From NCBI RefSeq assembly GCF_000835495.1, contig NW_015622544.1, positions 4,554,855 to 4,618,854 of the forward strand: a DNA stretch of 64,000 bases, read 5' to 3'. The notes beneath the pieces are model-generated. The model made no database searches. It had not been told where the DNA came from and saw nothing but the letters and a program-made list of their open reading frames with translations. This DNA comes from Cladophialophora immunda (lineage: Eukaryota > Ascomycota > Eurotiomycetes > Chaetothyriales > Herpotrichiellaceae). How positions within the stretch are numbered: position 1 is the stretch's first letter; each line of letters begins with the position of its first letter. The position numbers were made by a program, and so were the translations under genes. This document shows, piece after piece, positions 40,397-52,540 of the stretch.

Positions 40397-42341
40397 ATGA
40401 GCGACTGGGATTCTGCCGGCGCCCAAGGCGCTGCAGGTAAGTCATTATTTCCTTACTCTCACTCTCCTGTCCCTCATTGTCTTGTTACACGCCATCTCAA
40501 ACCTTTGGAACACTCAAATCAAACATGTACAAGTTTCGCAAGAGGATCCTGCGAGCAACGAAGCCCTGCTACAAGTACCCTGATCTGTGGATGATAGAAG
40601 AAGTCCCCTCTTCGTGTTTGATTTCCTCTATCTCAATTTCAAGTGCACAGACTGACCATGACAGTCGATTCAGATTGGAACAACGATGCTGGCGCTGTCG
40701 CCATGCCTTCTGAGCTCGACGACACCTTTGGAGCTGCCACCAACGGCGACGGCATGAACGGTGATAACGAACGCAAGATGGGGGGCTGTTTCAACTGCGT
40801 AAGTGGAATTATCTCAACTTGTCTTGGGCTCGCTAACACTCCTTAGGGAGAAGAAGGTCATGTAGGTATACACTCTCCTTTCGCTGACCTCGCTCACCAT
40901 GTGTTCAGTCCAAGGCTGAATGCCCTCATCCCCGCAAATTCAGAGGAGAATGTCGTAACTGCGGTCAAGAAGGCCACATGGGTGCTGATTGCCCGACCCG
41001 AGTCGTCAGATGCAAAAACTGCCAACAGGAGGGTCATGAAGCCTTAAACTGCACCAATCCCAAGTTCCTCGACAATGCCCGTGTTGCTGAGAAGTCTGTG
41101 GACGAGGCTTGGGACTTGCTCAAGCAAGCCAGTGATGGGCGGGATATTGGTGACTTCAAGGAGGCCCTTCAAATCCTCTCGAAGGCCAAACCTGAGTACA
41201 CCTACCCCGTGCTGGAGACAGAGTTTCGCAAGCGTGGTTTCAGCATCTACCTGATTGCTATGGTATGTGTATTCACTGCAAATTTGTCATTCGTCCACGG
41301 CTAACCACTCGTGTAGGAGAAGGATCATGGTGATACTTGGACCAACGTCAATTTGCAAGGCGATACCGGCAAGAAATATGCTGTCAGTTACTTCACCTCC
41401 GACAAGCCGCAACGCCCTACTCTCGTCGACAAATGGCCTGCGTCTCCAGAAGAAAATCTTGCTCGTCTCGCTGATGCCGGAATTCCGCTCGATCGCGGAG
41501 TAGATAAGTGCAACAACTGCGGCAAGCTTGGCCACACTACCAAGCGTTGCCGCGAAGAAAGAATCGCAAGTGTTCAGCCAACCGTTACTTGCTACTTGTG
41601 TGGTGAAGAGGGCCATCGTGTTCGTGACTGTGGCCAGGAGCGTAAGCGTGGTGCTCGTGCTTGCAAGATTTGCGAGTCCGAGGAACATTTGGCAAAGGTG
41701 TGTCATGTCCCTGTTGCATCTGTGGCTAAGCTAAGACTGACATGATGCCGTAGGACTGTCCGAACAAGGAGATCCGAGCCTGTCGCAACTGTGGTGACGA
41801 GGACCACATGGCGAAGGATTGCCCTTCTCGTGAGAAGAGAACATGCAGGAACTGTGGAGCCGAAGACCATCTCGCTCGAGATTGTCCTGAGCCTCGAAAG
41901 ATCACATGCAAAATCTGCAACGAGGAAGGTCATATGGCTCGCGTAAGTCTTCATTCTCTAGGACCATAGCTGTCTGTTCCGCTAATGTGGCCCTGCAGGA
42001 ATGTCCCAAGAAAGGTGAAGCTGGTCCCCGTCCTCTGCGCGACTGGTCTCAGGCTGTCTGCAGCATCTGGTAAGTGGCTTAGCCGAGCGTCCCGGTACTT
42101 TGAAGCTAACCCGGTCATCGGTAACAGCAATGAGAAGGGTCATGGCCGTGCGCGCTGTCCACAAGGCCAAGCAGGAGGCATGGCCGGACAGGCTGGTGCT
42201 GGGAATACGAATGGTGCAAGTGACGTGGGAGCTGGTTGGGACAACAATCCAACTCCCAGCTCTGCGCCTTCTGGCTGGGAGTCTGCAGAGACAGGCGGAT
42301 CCGCTTGGGGTGCCGGGCAAGATGCTGCTTCTGCACGGTAA
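40397..42341 (+). CDS. BYR3: Zinc-knuckle (CCHC) nucleic-acid-binding protein, Byr3/Gis2-like
   Basis: The model is join(40397..40436, 40665..40798, 40847..40861, 40909..41262, 41317..41697, 41754..41942, 41999..42069, 42128..42341), 465 residues in eight exons. Ten CX2CX4HX4C knuckles are visible, for example CFNCGEEGHSKAEC, CRNCGQEGHMGADC, CYLCGEEGHRVRDC, CKICESEEHLAKDC and CRNCGAEDHLARDC. Between knuckles 3 and 4 there is a spacer of about 150 residues with DEAWDLLKQASDGRDIGDFKEA. The C-terminus is Gly, Ser and Trp rich. Exon 3 is 15 nt. Yeast Gis2 and fission-yeast Byr3 (both CNBP-like) have seven knuckles; this form is larger. It probably binds RNA or single-stranded DNA and affects translation. 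Confidence 0.85.
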
Positions 42342-43362
42342 GGACGTCCATGATTCCGAGACTCGGAGTCTGCTCCAGACCTGTGATTGCACCAGCCGGG
42401 CGAAATCGAGGTGCATGCGCAACACACCGGTGAGGTGACATGAACGGATTGTCGAGGGGAAAAGAGAAAAAGAGCTGAAAAGCGAGAGATACCCTGTACC
42501 TGTCCACGGGGTTACGAAGCTGCAGGGAGCTTTACCAATCACACCAATGGGTGGAGAGACTGGAAAACACTGAGGCAATCAATGATCAAGCATGAAGATG
42601 GCGGTGCCAGTGTCTGACCAGACGGCTCTCCCACTCTTCCAAGAGAATCATGAACAGGATAGCCCATCCAACAGCGCTTTAGTTCCATGCCTGGTGTCGA
42701 ATCTCGCTGATTGATGTGTAATGTGTAATCTCAGGGTGAGAATACGCGCTCGGTCGACTGTCTAACCATCCAGACGGACGAGAGGTATCCTTCCTCACGG
42801 AGACTTTTGCAGAGTATTCAAGCCTCGAGTCGTATGAACTTTCGTCCGTGTCCTTGCGTAAGCCGGAGTTGGCTGCGCCGGCATTGTCTACCAGCCTCGC
42901 TGCATCTGCCCAGACGGCGCTACATCGAGCATCGGCCACGGCATACATCGGTGTATTGAAGGCGCACCTCGCAGGCACGCAATTCGGACCCAGCAATGTG
43001 ATTTGAAATCGACCCTGATACTTCGCTATACGGCCTTTGATGCTGCGGGGTTGGGCGAGTATCTAACCACGTAAACTCTGGGTTCTCTATCTGCCAAAAT
43101 GGCGTGTGGGTGGCAGCTGTAGGGGGGGGGAGGATGAGTATATAATGGATTGATGCATCGCAATACTCGTGTCCACAGTCCTTCTCGAGTTGCTATATAC
43201 TCGTGAATCCTCTCACGCCCTGCCCCCAGTCGAGCATTCTGCAAAGCCCCTTGGAACCAAGTTCCCTGGATATCTCGAGTTCGACCATCTAAGCCACGTA
43301 CCTCCAGCAGCTCTAATTCGACTCCTTCCGTCCGTCAAAGCCTTACTCGACGCAGCAACAGC
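42342..43362. other. Intergenic region, no convincing gene
   Basis: About 1 kb between the zinc-knuckle gene and the SDR. A minus-strand frame of 105 residues (42679-42996) has no domain or splice partner. A G9 run lies at 43122-43130. Otherwise nothing. Confidence 0.35.
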
Positions 43363-44827
43363 ATGACATCCTCCGTGCCCAAGATCCTCCTCATCCTCGG
43401 CGCCGGGCCGAACATCGGGGCTGCCCTGGCCAAGGCCTTCGCCGCAAAGGGGTACAAGGTGGCCAGCGCCTCACGCTCGCCGCCCAAGGACTCCGCCGCC
43501 GCCTCCACCGCCCTGCACATCCCCGTCGATCTGGCCAAGCCGGAGACCGTGCCGGGCGTGTTTGAGAGGGTCAGGAAGGAGTTGGGCGGCGAGGTCGGGG
43601 TCGTGGTGTATAATGGTACGTTTGTGGTTCTTCCTCTTTCCTTTTTTCTTCTTCCTTCCCCCCCCCCTCTCTCTCCCCGCGCGTGTGTGTCTCTGGGCCC
43701 TTACAAGGACTTTGTGGTTGGAGCTTGCGTTTCGTTGGAAGCGAGATTGACTGTGAGGGGGTGGAAGACCCGGGGGGTTGTGAGGAGCTGATGGCGCAAA
43801 GAGACATTGTCGTCAAGCTCGCTGGCTGGCTGCTGCTAGGGCGGCCAGTCCAGTCCCCAAGCAGCAGGCGAGGTCTACTTTCGCACAAAGGCAAGAGGGG
43901 CATGTGATGTGCTATTTAGTGGTGTTTGAAAAAGAGTCAGTCTGATGGGTTGTCTCTGTCCGGCTTGCGAGCATGGTTCTGTTTGCTACCCAAGAAAACT
44001 CCCACATTCGGGGGCCACAGCCTTGCTCCCGCCCATCCAACCCTCCAACCCTACAAGATGTGATCTCTTCCCGAGGACCAGTACCTTTGACCCCGTTGAG
44101 ACTTGCGGCACTGACAAAACCCGCCATGTCACAGCGGCCCTGTTCAGCCCGGACCCAACCGACCCGCTCTCCCTGTTTACGCCGGCGGCCATCCAGGCGT
44201 ACCACGACTCGCAGTCCGTCAACGCCACCTCGGCGCTGGTCTCGCTGCACGAGGCGGTCGAGGCGTTCCGCCATCTGCCCGCCGGGACGGGCGACGACGC
44301 GCCGGCCCGGACGTTCATCTTCACGGGCAACATGCTCAACGTCAAGACCTTGAAGGGCATGTTGAACTTCGGGCTGGGCAAGACCGCCGCGGCGTACGCC
44401 ATCCGGCATCTCGTCGAGAACAAGCTCTACGCCGACGAAGGGATCAGGTAAGAGTTTTTCCGTTTCCTTGCCATTACTTGCACGTTTCGTTAGACGAGAG
44501 AAAATACATCTCGAACACCCCAAGTCTGCCGTCGCTGGTCGATGCTTTTGGCCGCTGTAACCTCCACATACATATGCCTCCCCCACCCCCAACAGACTAT
44601 CTCTTCACCAAGGGAGAAGAGCTAACCACGCTCCGTGCCCGCTGTCCAGGTTCTACTACGCCGACGAACGCACCCCCGAGGGCCTGCCGGTCGCCAACGC
44701 CATCTCCGGCGCCGCCGCGGCGGATGAGTACGTCAAGCTGGCCGAGCAGAAGGACCAGGGACCGTGGCTGTACACGTTCGTCAAGGGCGCCGGGTACAAG
44801 GACTTTGAGAGGCCGGGTCGTTTGTGA
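43363..44827 (+). CDS. Atypical short-chain dehydrogenase/reductase-like protein
   Basis: The model is join(43363..43615, 44135..44447, 44650..44827), 247 residues. The nucleotide-binding motif is GAGPNIG near residue 14, in a classical Rossmann start (ILLILGAGPNIGAALAKAF). The usual catalytic YxxxK is replaced by FGLGK (in LNFGLGKTAAAYAI), so the tyrosine is Phe while lysine is kept. The third exon encodes FYYADERTPEGLP and GPWLYTFVKGAGY. Intron 1 is 519 nt, far longer than others in the window, and includes a C10 run (43658-43667). The protein probably binds NAD(P) but may not work as a normal dehydrogenase; substrate unknown. Confidence 0.72.
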
Positions 44828-45525
44828 GGACAAGTCCGCCAGAAAGAGAGGGGGGGGGGGCTGGGAAGCTCTGGGTGGTTCAAGGTAGTAAGACACCCTG
44901 GAGACTCTAAGGTCTAAGAGCAGGCTTGAGCTGAGGGCCACGTGCTGGAACTTCGGAATGGCTGGACATCGACAGAGGAAAAGAGCAGGCTAGGGAAAGG
45001 GGGGAATGGACGGAAGCGACCAGAGGATGGAGAGGCGAAATAGGAGGTGAGACATGGAGGGGGATCCCGGGGGAAGAAAGGGGGCCTCTGTGATGAGAAG
45101 GATAAAGTGCAAAGATCCGAAACAAGAAAAGTGAATAGGAATATATATACGCCGACGGGCCATCAGCGAGGAGCATAGCGAAAGGAACTGCTGCTTCAAA
45201 GAAGGAGAGGAGGAAATAAATATCAATCAAATCTACTATAATGGCCTCCCATAGGCACTTAGGCTGTCCTACGGTTTGCTAGTATTCGGGTATCTATCGT
45301 TCCTGTCATCGGCTCATCGTTGTCTCGTGAATAGGAAAAAGAAGGAAACATCAAAAGTATCAAGAAATACATCTTTCGTGCGTCAAATCCCTACCCGCAT
45401 CCAACTGGCCAGAGAATAAGACAAGAAGAGCAATCATCGTCACGTCGTGTATCCAGAAAAGCAAGCCATAGGCCACCAGAGCCTTTCAATTTGGAAATTT
45501 GGAAGGTAGTTCCACCAAGCGGCTA
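44828..45525. other. Convergent 3' region with purine-rich strand
   Basis: A 698-bp stretch between the SDR and the stop of the C2H2 gene. It opens with a G11 run (44850-44860) and is GA-rich to about 45130. No gene is visible. Confidence 0.4.
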
Positions 45526-47097
45526 CTACACCCCGGTGTATGGTTCACTCTTGCACAGATGAGAGCTGTCAAGAGTCTCAACTTGGTAACGAGCTATCGT
45601 CTGAGTCGGAAGATTCTCATGAGCCTGCGCCGTTGTCGAAGGCCAAAAGAATGAGCCCACTCCCGAATCGGCAGCATAGAGCGGAGCCATCATGCTGCTG
45701 CTTGTAGTGTAATCTTGATGCTGGTGCTGGTGGTGCGTCGTGTATGTCGGGAGTTCATGCATCATTAGAGAGCTTGCAGATTCGGTTTTGACTCCGAGTC
45801 TATAAGGGTTGGGTTGAGCTATGCCACCTGTCGGAGAGTGTTGAGACGGGATATTGCTGTGTCTAGCTAGGGTGGGATGGTCCGGCGAGGCTATGACTTT
45901 GCTCTTGCGCCTCTGTGCGACCTTTTTGAATTGCTTGGATCGCTTAGGAAGAATATCTTCATAGACAGGGAAGATATTCTCGACCTCTTCATCAGACGAA
46001 TGCAGAGACTCGTGTTTGATGCCGTGGTCGGTGTGTTCTGCAAAGCCTTGCTTTTCCGAGGAGAAGCAAAAGATCTCATCGCCTTGCTCGGTTGGAGTGA
46101 GGTCTTCGGACGAGCTGTTGGACCCGTTGCCGTTCTCACTCGTCTGCTTCACACCTCGCTTGGCCTTGGTATTGTTATGCCGGATCTTCGGAATCACCTC
46201 CATGTGGAAGCCTCTAAGGTGCTCCGTCATATGGTCTCGCCTTGTGAAGCCTTGGCTGCCCTTTCTTTCGCAGTTTCTCTTTGGGCAATCAATGTACTTG
46301 ATGTCGTGTCGCGACTTGTAGTGTCTTGTCACATCCGCTTTGCGGCTGAAGAACTTTTTCGGTCTTCCATCTTCTCCCATGCAGTCCTTATGCGGACAGT
46401 ACGACTGGTTGTCTGCGATAGACCTGTCGCAATGTTAGAACTGACTTTTCCAGAAGGAAGTCAAAAGAAGACAGCGTCAGGAGGTCTGTGTTTGCTGGAC
46501 TCCATGAGCCCAGCCACCTGTCAAGATCCCTCGGCTCTGTGGGCGACTGAATACTTACTTGCCACTCGAAGATCTGATCCCATCGGCTTCTTGTTTTGCT
46601 ACAAGCTCTTTCTTCTCCTGAATCAGCGATGATGTCCCTTGGGAATGAAATGCAGGCCCGCCATTGTAATTGACTTGGTTGTCTTCGGGTCCTCGATACT
46701 GACTGCTGGGTTCAATGAAGGAGTAGGGTGACCTGGGCGTTGCTTCCTGGCTTCCAACACTGTAGTCCGCACTGACTGTGCTCGCTCCGCTACAGCTTCG
46801 ACCTCTTGCACTAGCAGAGTGACCAGTGATGGTATACGCCTCTTCAGAGTGGTATCCATGGGTTGGGGGAGCGAGCATGTAACCTGGATGAGGCGCTATC
46901 GTGCGAGGAGTACAGAAGCTGTTGCTGTACAGTGGACTTCCAAGCTGACATGACATGGTGGTCGGCAAACTGATTGAGAGGCCAGATGAAACCTCTGGCA
47001 TACTCATTGCGAGTGCGTGTTCAGGGAAAAAACCATCCGGATCGAAATGATCCCTCAAGAAGCCACGCTGGTCGTAGCTGCCCATGATGCTGCACAA
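45526..47097 (-). CDS. C2H2 zinc-finger transcription factor
   Basis: The model is complement(join(45526..46423, 46559..47097)), 478 residues; the intron runs GTAAGT to GACAG. The first about 180 residues are disordered and rich in Ser, Pro and Tyr. Two C2H2 fingers follow: C189 and C194 with H214 and H219 (FSRKADVTRHYKSRH), then C226 and C231 with a matching pair in FTRRDHMTEHLRGFH. Such a pair with a long FSRKADVTRH motif is common in Pezizomycotina. The C-terminal part has His/Gln-rich stretches (HHQHQHQ) and many Ser, perhaps activating. A regulator role is inferred; targets cannot be read. M5 could be the start instead of M1. Confidence 0.78.
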
Positions 47098-48742
47098 GTT
47101 TCCTTAAGAACGGCGAGGAAAGAGCCTCCAGACTTTGCTCAGATGAGAAGACGCAGCACTCGAGCCAGAGAAAGAACCAGCCGGTTGTTAATGAGATGGA
47201 CGCAAATAGTCAGGCTCGACTTTCAGCCTTATGCCGGTATTTAGAGCATAGAACCACCGGTAGTTGGGAAGGGGAGAGTCTGTCAAGTATCCGCCGGCCA
47301 ACACAGTTCGAGAGACAAGGCAAACTTGAGCTAGCTGTGAAAGGAGGCTGTACCGGATAGTTAACGATATTGGGACACAACGGAAGGACTGACAGGGCTA
47401 GGAACCTGGCTGGGCCATGCTTGAGCCGATGGATGCGGGAGTCATCAAGGCTATTAAACCATTCGGATTGAACCACTCGACAGTGGACAATGCAGGACTC
47501 TAGCGCGGAGTGTCCCCCCCCGGGTGAAAGACAAAATGCTCTGAGAGCAAACCACCTGACGCTCTTGTACAAGCCTAGCGGCCAGAAGCGATCGAGTCGC
47601 TGTATCGATAGACTTCCAAGCCTGGAGGGCATGGGAATCCAGTGTGAATGTCACAAGTGGGCTCCCTTTTGGAACGAGGTCCAATCAAGGCCATCTTTCA
47701 GACCGTGAGGCTAACCTCCAGGGCTCCTCCTCGCAGAAGCATTTCCCGCCCGTGCGTTGCGAGAATCCGGCCATTCGCTCATTCGCTCACTCGCTGTGGA
47801 CTTTGGACCCCTGTCGAGATTTGGACCTGCAGTTTGCTGCTATGGTTCGTGAAGCGTTCAAGCGCATCATCGGGCATACGGCGACTATGGTAACACTGCC
47901 TCGATATTTCAATTCCTTGACGCCGGACCTAGTTTGGAAGGTGACGGCCAAATCGACGACAGCCAAGGTGGCATAATTAAGCGAGGGGCAGGGGGGGGAC
48001 AAGGTGACGACGATATGACAGCCCGATGAACTCCAACCCGGGAGGACTTGGGGAGACACACACCCAGGTACTCCGAGGGTTTCTCGTGTCCGCCCTGTCG
48101 AGGCACGAATGCTTTTCGGGACGTTTCAGAGTAGAGCGGTTGTGGGCAGACACGGCAGTGCCCGTCAGAGATCTGCTCCTCGACCATCATGGTTGCCTTT
48201 TCGCGGACCGACGCGGCTCTGTACCTTGGTAAGTAGCGGAGGGAATGTGGACTAAAGCGAGGTGGGGAGGGAGGCTGAGGTAGCCATAGCAGCATCCTAT
48301 TGGCCCACTGGAGCGGACTGCGTATACTAACTCAAAGGAGCTTAGCACGGATGCCTTTTATCACAGCCTCAGTCAATCGAGCCGGCCTCATGTTTGTCTC
48401 TCGACCCTGTCGCGGCAAGGCAAAAATTCTGTAACACCCGAGAGTGAGGCGGTGGTCCCAGCTAGGCTGCCATCTGCCACATGGACAAACAATCGAAACA
48501 ACGAGTAGCACACATTCCCACAGAGCGCCTCGGGTGGACCCCCAGTCCCAACCCAGGCAAAGGTCAGGCCCCTGTGGCGGGCGTGGCACACAAAACAGAT
48601 CTCAGAACAAGGGTTGGAAGTTGCAGAATTCGAGCTTGGTCGACTCTTTGAAAGGTGATCAAAACCCTCCCCCCCAAAACTGGGCAAGTGGTATGCATGC
48701 AGCGGGCCGACGGGCAGCGCTCCGCTGACTGAGTGAGCTATC
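47098..48742. other. Intergenic region upstream of the C2H2 gene
   Basis: A 1.6-kb gap, long for this window, as is common upstream of regulators. Open frames on both strands (47210-47632 minus, 47644-47976 plus, 47909-48295 minus) have no protein-like signature. Homopolymer runs lie at 47514-47521 (C8), 47991-47998 (G8) and 48669-48676 (C8). Confidence 0.4.
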
Positions 48743-50749
48743 CTACAGATCGTCCTCAAGGAACTTGTAGACAAACTTGAAATCTGCCTTCCGCCGATTC
48801 ATCCTGCAACAGGTTAGAAACAACGAGGCGGTCAGTGCGAGGATGGCATGATACGTACCAGGTGCTTTCATAGTCGAAGAAGCGATATGTGCCTTGCTCA
48901 AATTCCTCGGTGATTTGCTTGGGCTCTTCGTGGCGTTGGAACCACGTTTGATATTGCTTGTGGAACCGCCAACTCTGGTTCTTGAGAGCTCGCGCCGCCA
49001 GCCACTGTTGATAGGTATTCTGCCGATAGTAGAATATGTAGAACAGTGTGTCCGTCTCCAGCCTCTGGTTCTCGTACAATGCCGGATCGTCGAAGATAGG
49101 GAGTACGTCCTGAGGATAGTGCGCCGGCGTGTTGTACTTGAACGTTGGCCGGTAGTATTGGGGCCTGTCGCTGTCGGAAGGCTCCGGACAAGTCTCTTGA
49201 GATGCCTGTAGCAGTCTGGCTAGTTGTGAGGGAGGCTGAGCAGCTCGGCTCTTGGTGGTCTCGAACGAGTCTAGGAGATCTTGAAGTCCAGGAGGCAAAT
49301 GATAGATTGATTCCACCGCGGCTGGGTCTTCATGCACGTCTCCATTGGTGGTCGGTAACTCGTCCGCAATCACAGGCTCTTGGATAGCTTCTGATTTCTC
49401 CATGGCGGGCGTAGGTGGAACGCTGCTTGGAATGCTGGGAGCCCGGGCACTAGTGGAGCTTAAAGTCGGAGACTTGGAATGATTGGATTGCTCTTGCGAT
49501 GTTGAGCCGTCCATACTTGCCGCGGCAGGTGCTGGCGAGGCAGTTTTCTCCACCGGTTGTGCTGGCAGTGAGGCTGGCGAGGTCGTGGCGGACGTCTTGA
49601 CTGGGGGGGGCAATGGGTGTGATGTAGGTGCGGCGCTCGCTCCAACTGGTGGAGGAAGAGGAGCAATACCCACTCCACTTTTGTCGCTTGCTGCTGCTGC
49701 GGCCGCTGCTGAGGCGTACTTCAAGGTCTCTCCTGGGGGTCGATTTGGGATTGGTGCAGGTTTCATTGTCGAGTCTTTGGGTATTGACGGTGGCGGTGGC
49801 ATCGTATTCAGAGTAGCCAGCGCTGGCAGGGGAGACTTGAGTTGGGTAGAAGGTCGTCGTGCGGCAGTGTGCGTTTCTGATTTCGTCTTCTTGAGTGCGT
49901 TCGTATCCGCCTCAACGTCTTCCTGAATGGACTGTGCATCTTGAGACGATATTCGGTCAATGTCATTGTTCAGTCCAAATTGCGCCTCTTCGCTGTCCAA
50001 ATTACAGTCGTCGTAGATGCCTTCGTAGGCTTCAGGATCGAAATCCGGGTCCCGCACTTCCCTTACCACCTCTTCAATGTCGGACTTGATTGATGCCACT
50101 AGGTCATTTTCAACATTGCCGTTCTGTAATGATCGTAGGAGAAGTTGTAGCCGCGATTCGTGCCATTTGTATGTCTCAGTCATGGTTTCGATCTCCGCAA
50201 GTCGATCAGCCTTGGAGTTGTCTTTCTGCTTCTTTTTGAGAGCGGCTTGCAGATTGCCAGCCTCGGGCTCTAACTCCTCGGTCAGGATTCTGTTGATCTC
50301 ATCCAACTGATCGGACAGGAAGTCGCAGAGTTCCTCTCTCTCCTTCTCTTTGGGATCTTGCTTGACGTTCTGCGACAACCCTTCCTTGGAGAACGCCTTT
50401 GTTTTCATCTCCTTCTCCACCGCTTTGAATATCTCCATGCACTGCATCGTTGTCAGTCCACATCCAGGGATGTTTTGCTAGGCGGAAGCCTCACTTTTTC
50501 TATCCGCTTGCGCTGTTCCAGCAGTGCAGACTTGTCCTTGATCTCATTGCCCGCTGCCCATGTCTTTATCTGGTCGCGGGATCTTTGCAGTTTCTTGATC
50601 TCTTTCTTGAGGTTGTCCTCCAATTTATCTTTCTGCGCGGCATTCTGTGAGGTGTAGATCTTCTCATAGATGGCCTCGAACGCTTGGATCCCTTCGTCAA
50701 CCTTTTTGAAGGTTTTGTCAATTTCTTGCTGTGTTTTCCGCGACGCCAT
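48743..50749 (-). CDS. NOT5: CCR4-NOT complex subunit Not3/Not5
   Basis: The model is complement(join(48743..48803, 48859..50441, 50495..50749)), 632 residues. Exon 1 ends KRIEK, exon 2 begins [12 protein letters not shown], and the short last exon adds [19 protein letters not shown] after the ESTW junction. The N-terminal about 230 residues form the Not3/5 coiled coil ([20 protein letters not shown]). A Pro/Ser/Thr-rich linker of about 230 residues follows, and then the NOT box (about residues 490-632: [48 protein letters not shown]). In the CCR4-NOT complex it takes part in mRNA deadenylation and decay, and its N-terminal domain can probe the ribosomal E site. A G8 run in the plus strand (49603-49610) encodes the PPP of the linker. 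Confidence 0.9.
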
Positions 50750-51266
50750 GATTCTGTGACATAAATAGAGGTTGAGGGGGATACGACGAGGATGGCGGGA
50801 TAGAGGGGAGGGTCTATTAGGTGCACAGATGGCGCATGGACGTTGTGTTGTAGTTGAACCAGCCTGCGGTAGTGGCAGCCGCGCGCTGCGTCTACTGCTG
50901 CGGCATGCCAGGTGGAAGGGATGTCCGGGTCACGTGAAGGGCTGGTCTAGGGCAAACGGTGGTCTTGGCATGGCTCCATTTCCACCACCAGTTCCTCAGC
51001 ATTTTGCTCCTCTACCTTTCATCACTACTCACACTTTGTTGACCAGGAGACGACACCCAGAGATCGCAGGAGGGCGCCCTAGTCTGTATTCTTCCTGCCA
51101 GCCACCGACACGACACCACGGATTCACTAAGCTCGTCCCCCTGATTATCCGGAAGGTGCAGTGAGACATTCAGAGTATCCTGTTAATCTGATTTTGCGCG
51201 TCCGTGCTGCGAGTTAGTGGGTTTTGAGACCAAATCTGTTTTCGGGAGCCATCCTAAGTCAGCCAT
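50750..51266. promoter_or_regulatory. Divergent promoter of NOT5 and DTD1
   Basis: The 517-bp gap lies between two divergent starts. A TCACGTGA palindrome at about 50930-50937 is the CACGTG E-box type bound by bHLH factors such as Cbf1. The rest shows nothing clear. Confidence 0.4.
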
Positions 51267-51852
51267 ATGAAAGCTATTCTGCAGCGAGTCCTGTCGAGCT
51301 CCGTCACGGTCAATGGTCAAACCGTCTCGGCCATCGGTAAAGGAGTTCTTGTTCTCGCTGCGATTGGCCCCGATGACACAAAGAAGGATGCCGAAACCAT
51401 GGCTTCCAAAATTGTAAAGATGAGGTTGTGGCCAGACGAGAATGACTTTAACTGGAAGAAGAACGTCCAGGACATAGAGGGGGAGGTCTTGTGTGTGTCG
51501 CAATTTACGCTGATGGCCAACACGAGGAAGGGTAACAAGCCCGATTTTCATGGAGCTGCTAAGCCAGAAGTTGCGAAAGAGCTGTATGACTATTTCGTGA
51601 GTCGCGTTCGTGACCAGCACGGCTCGGACAGAGTCAAAGATGGTGTCTTCCAAGCAATGATGCAAGTTAGTCTTGTCAATGACGGCCCAGTAAGATCTGC
51701 TTTCAATGCCTATGGTCAGATGGTGAGTATATCGATGCTAAACAACCCAGGTCACCATCGAGATTGATACAAGGCCTCCGAAGAAGGATTCAGCGAGCAG
51801 CACCAAAACCAGCACTGGAGCATCAACGCCAGTGCAGCAGCAGACTAATTGA
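51267..51852 (+). CDS. DTD1: D-aminoacyl-tRNA deacylase
   Basis: The model is join(51267..51689, 51751..51852), 174 residues. The 61-nt intron falls just before the conserved VT of NDGPVT. The two hallmark motifs are SQFTL (near residue 77) and NDGPVT (near residue 139), which face each other at the dimer interface and form the active site with the Gly-cisPro element. The enzyme removes D-amino acids and glycine mischarged on tRNAs. The C-terminus has a Ser/Thr-rich tail of about 25 residues ending TPVQQQTN. The frame read through the intron ends in a different tail and is not preferred. Confidence 0.92.
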
Positions 51853-52540
51853 GGCGCTCCAGTTGTCTCGATGTCCAATATGAACTTGTCAGCCACCTCC
51901 GCGTTCGGGCAACAAGCCCTTTTAACACTTAGGAGTGTTGTGCCATTCGACGCTATCCCCCTTTATCCAGCAGACACCCTTGTCGACGCACCACTGTCCA
52001 TTCCCAATAGTCACGTGCTCTCGCGCAGGAAAGGAGAAGCCCGCCCTCTGGCGATAAAACACGACACATACTTTGGATGATTCGACAGCGACGGAGCAGG
52101 GCATTCTGCGTATCTCATACGTAACCTGAAGCATGTCCAGGCACGCGGGGGAGGCCAACGTCCGTTCGTCCAGCATAGCTGCCTTTCCTGGTTTAACCGA
52201 GAAGCCAGGTTGCAGCCATTATTGGGCCTGGACGCTCCTTATCAAGTTCCACCTAAGCTGTAACGTTATTTCATCCATTTTCACCAAGTCGATGACGGAG
52301 GCCAAACACACAACAACGGACAAGTGCCTATCACTCGTGTGAGGGGTAACTGGTATGCTGATCGGTCATGCCCCGCAAAGCAGTAAACAATTCTTTTGAT
52401 ATGAGGACGATACTCCCAACGGGAATCTGCAACTCCTCTCCCAGCCAGGCTCAAGCGCAGCTCAGAAGCCATTTACTGAAACATCAACTTGTGCAAGGCG
52501 TTGCCAATCGTCCCCCACTAGATTCTTGTTCTTCGCCATT
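51853..52540. other. Intergenic region upstream of formamidase
   Basis: A 688-bp gap that should hold the formamidase promoter. Short frames on both strands are not convincing. No clear nitrogen-regulation site pair was found by eye. Confidence 0.35.

Noticed and set aside
42679..42996. Minus-strand frame of 105 codons
   Set aside because: No recognised motif and no continuation into neighbouring exons; likely chance in GC-balanced DNA.
45877..46632. Plus-strand frame of 251 codons
   Set aside because: It is antisense to the C2H2 factor and crosses its intron; the zinc fingers on the minus strand are unambiguous.
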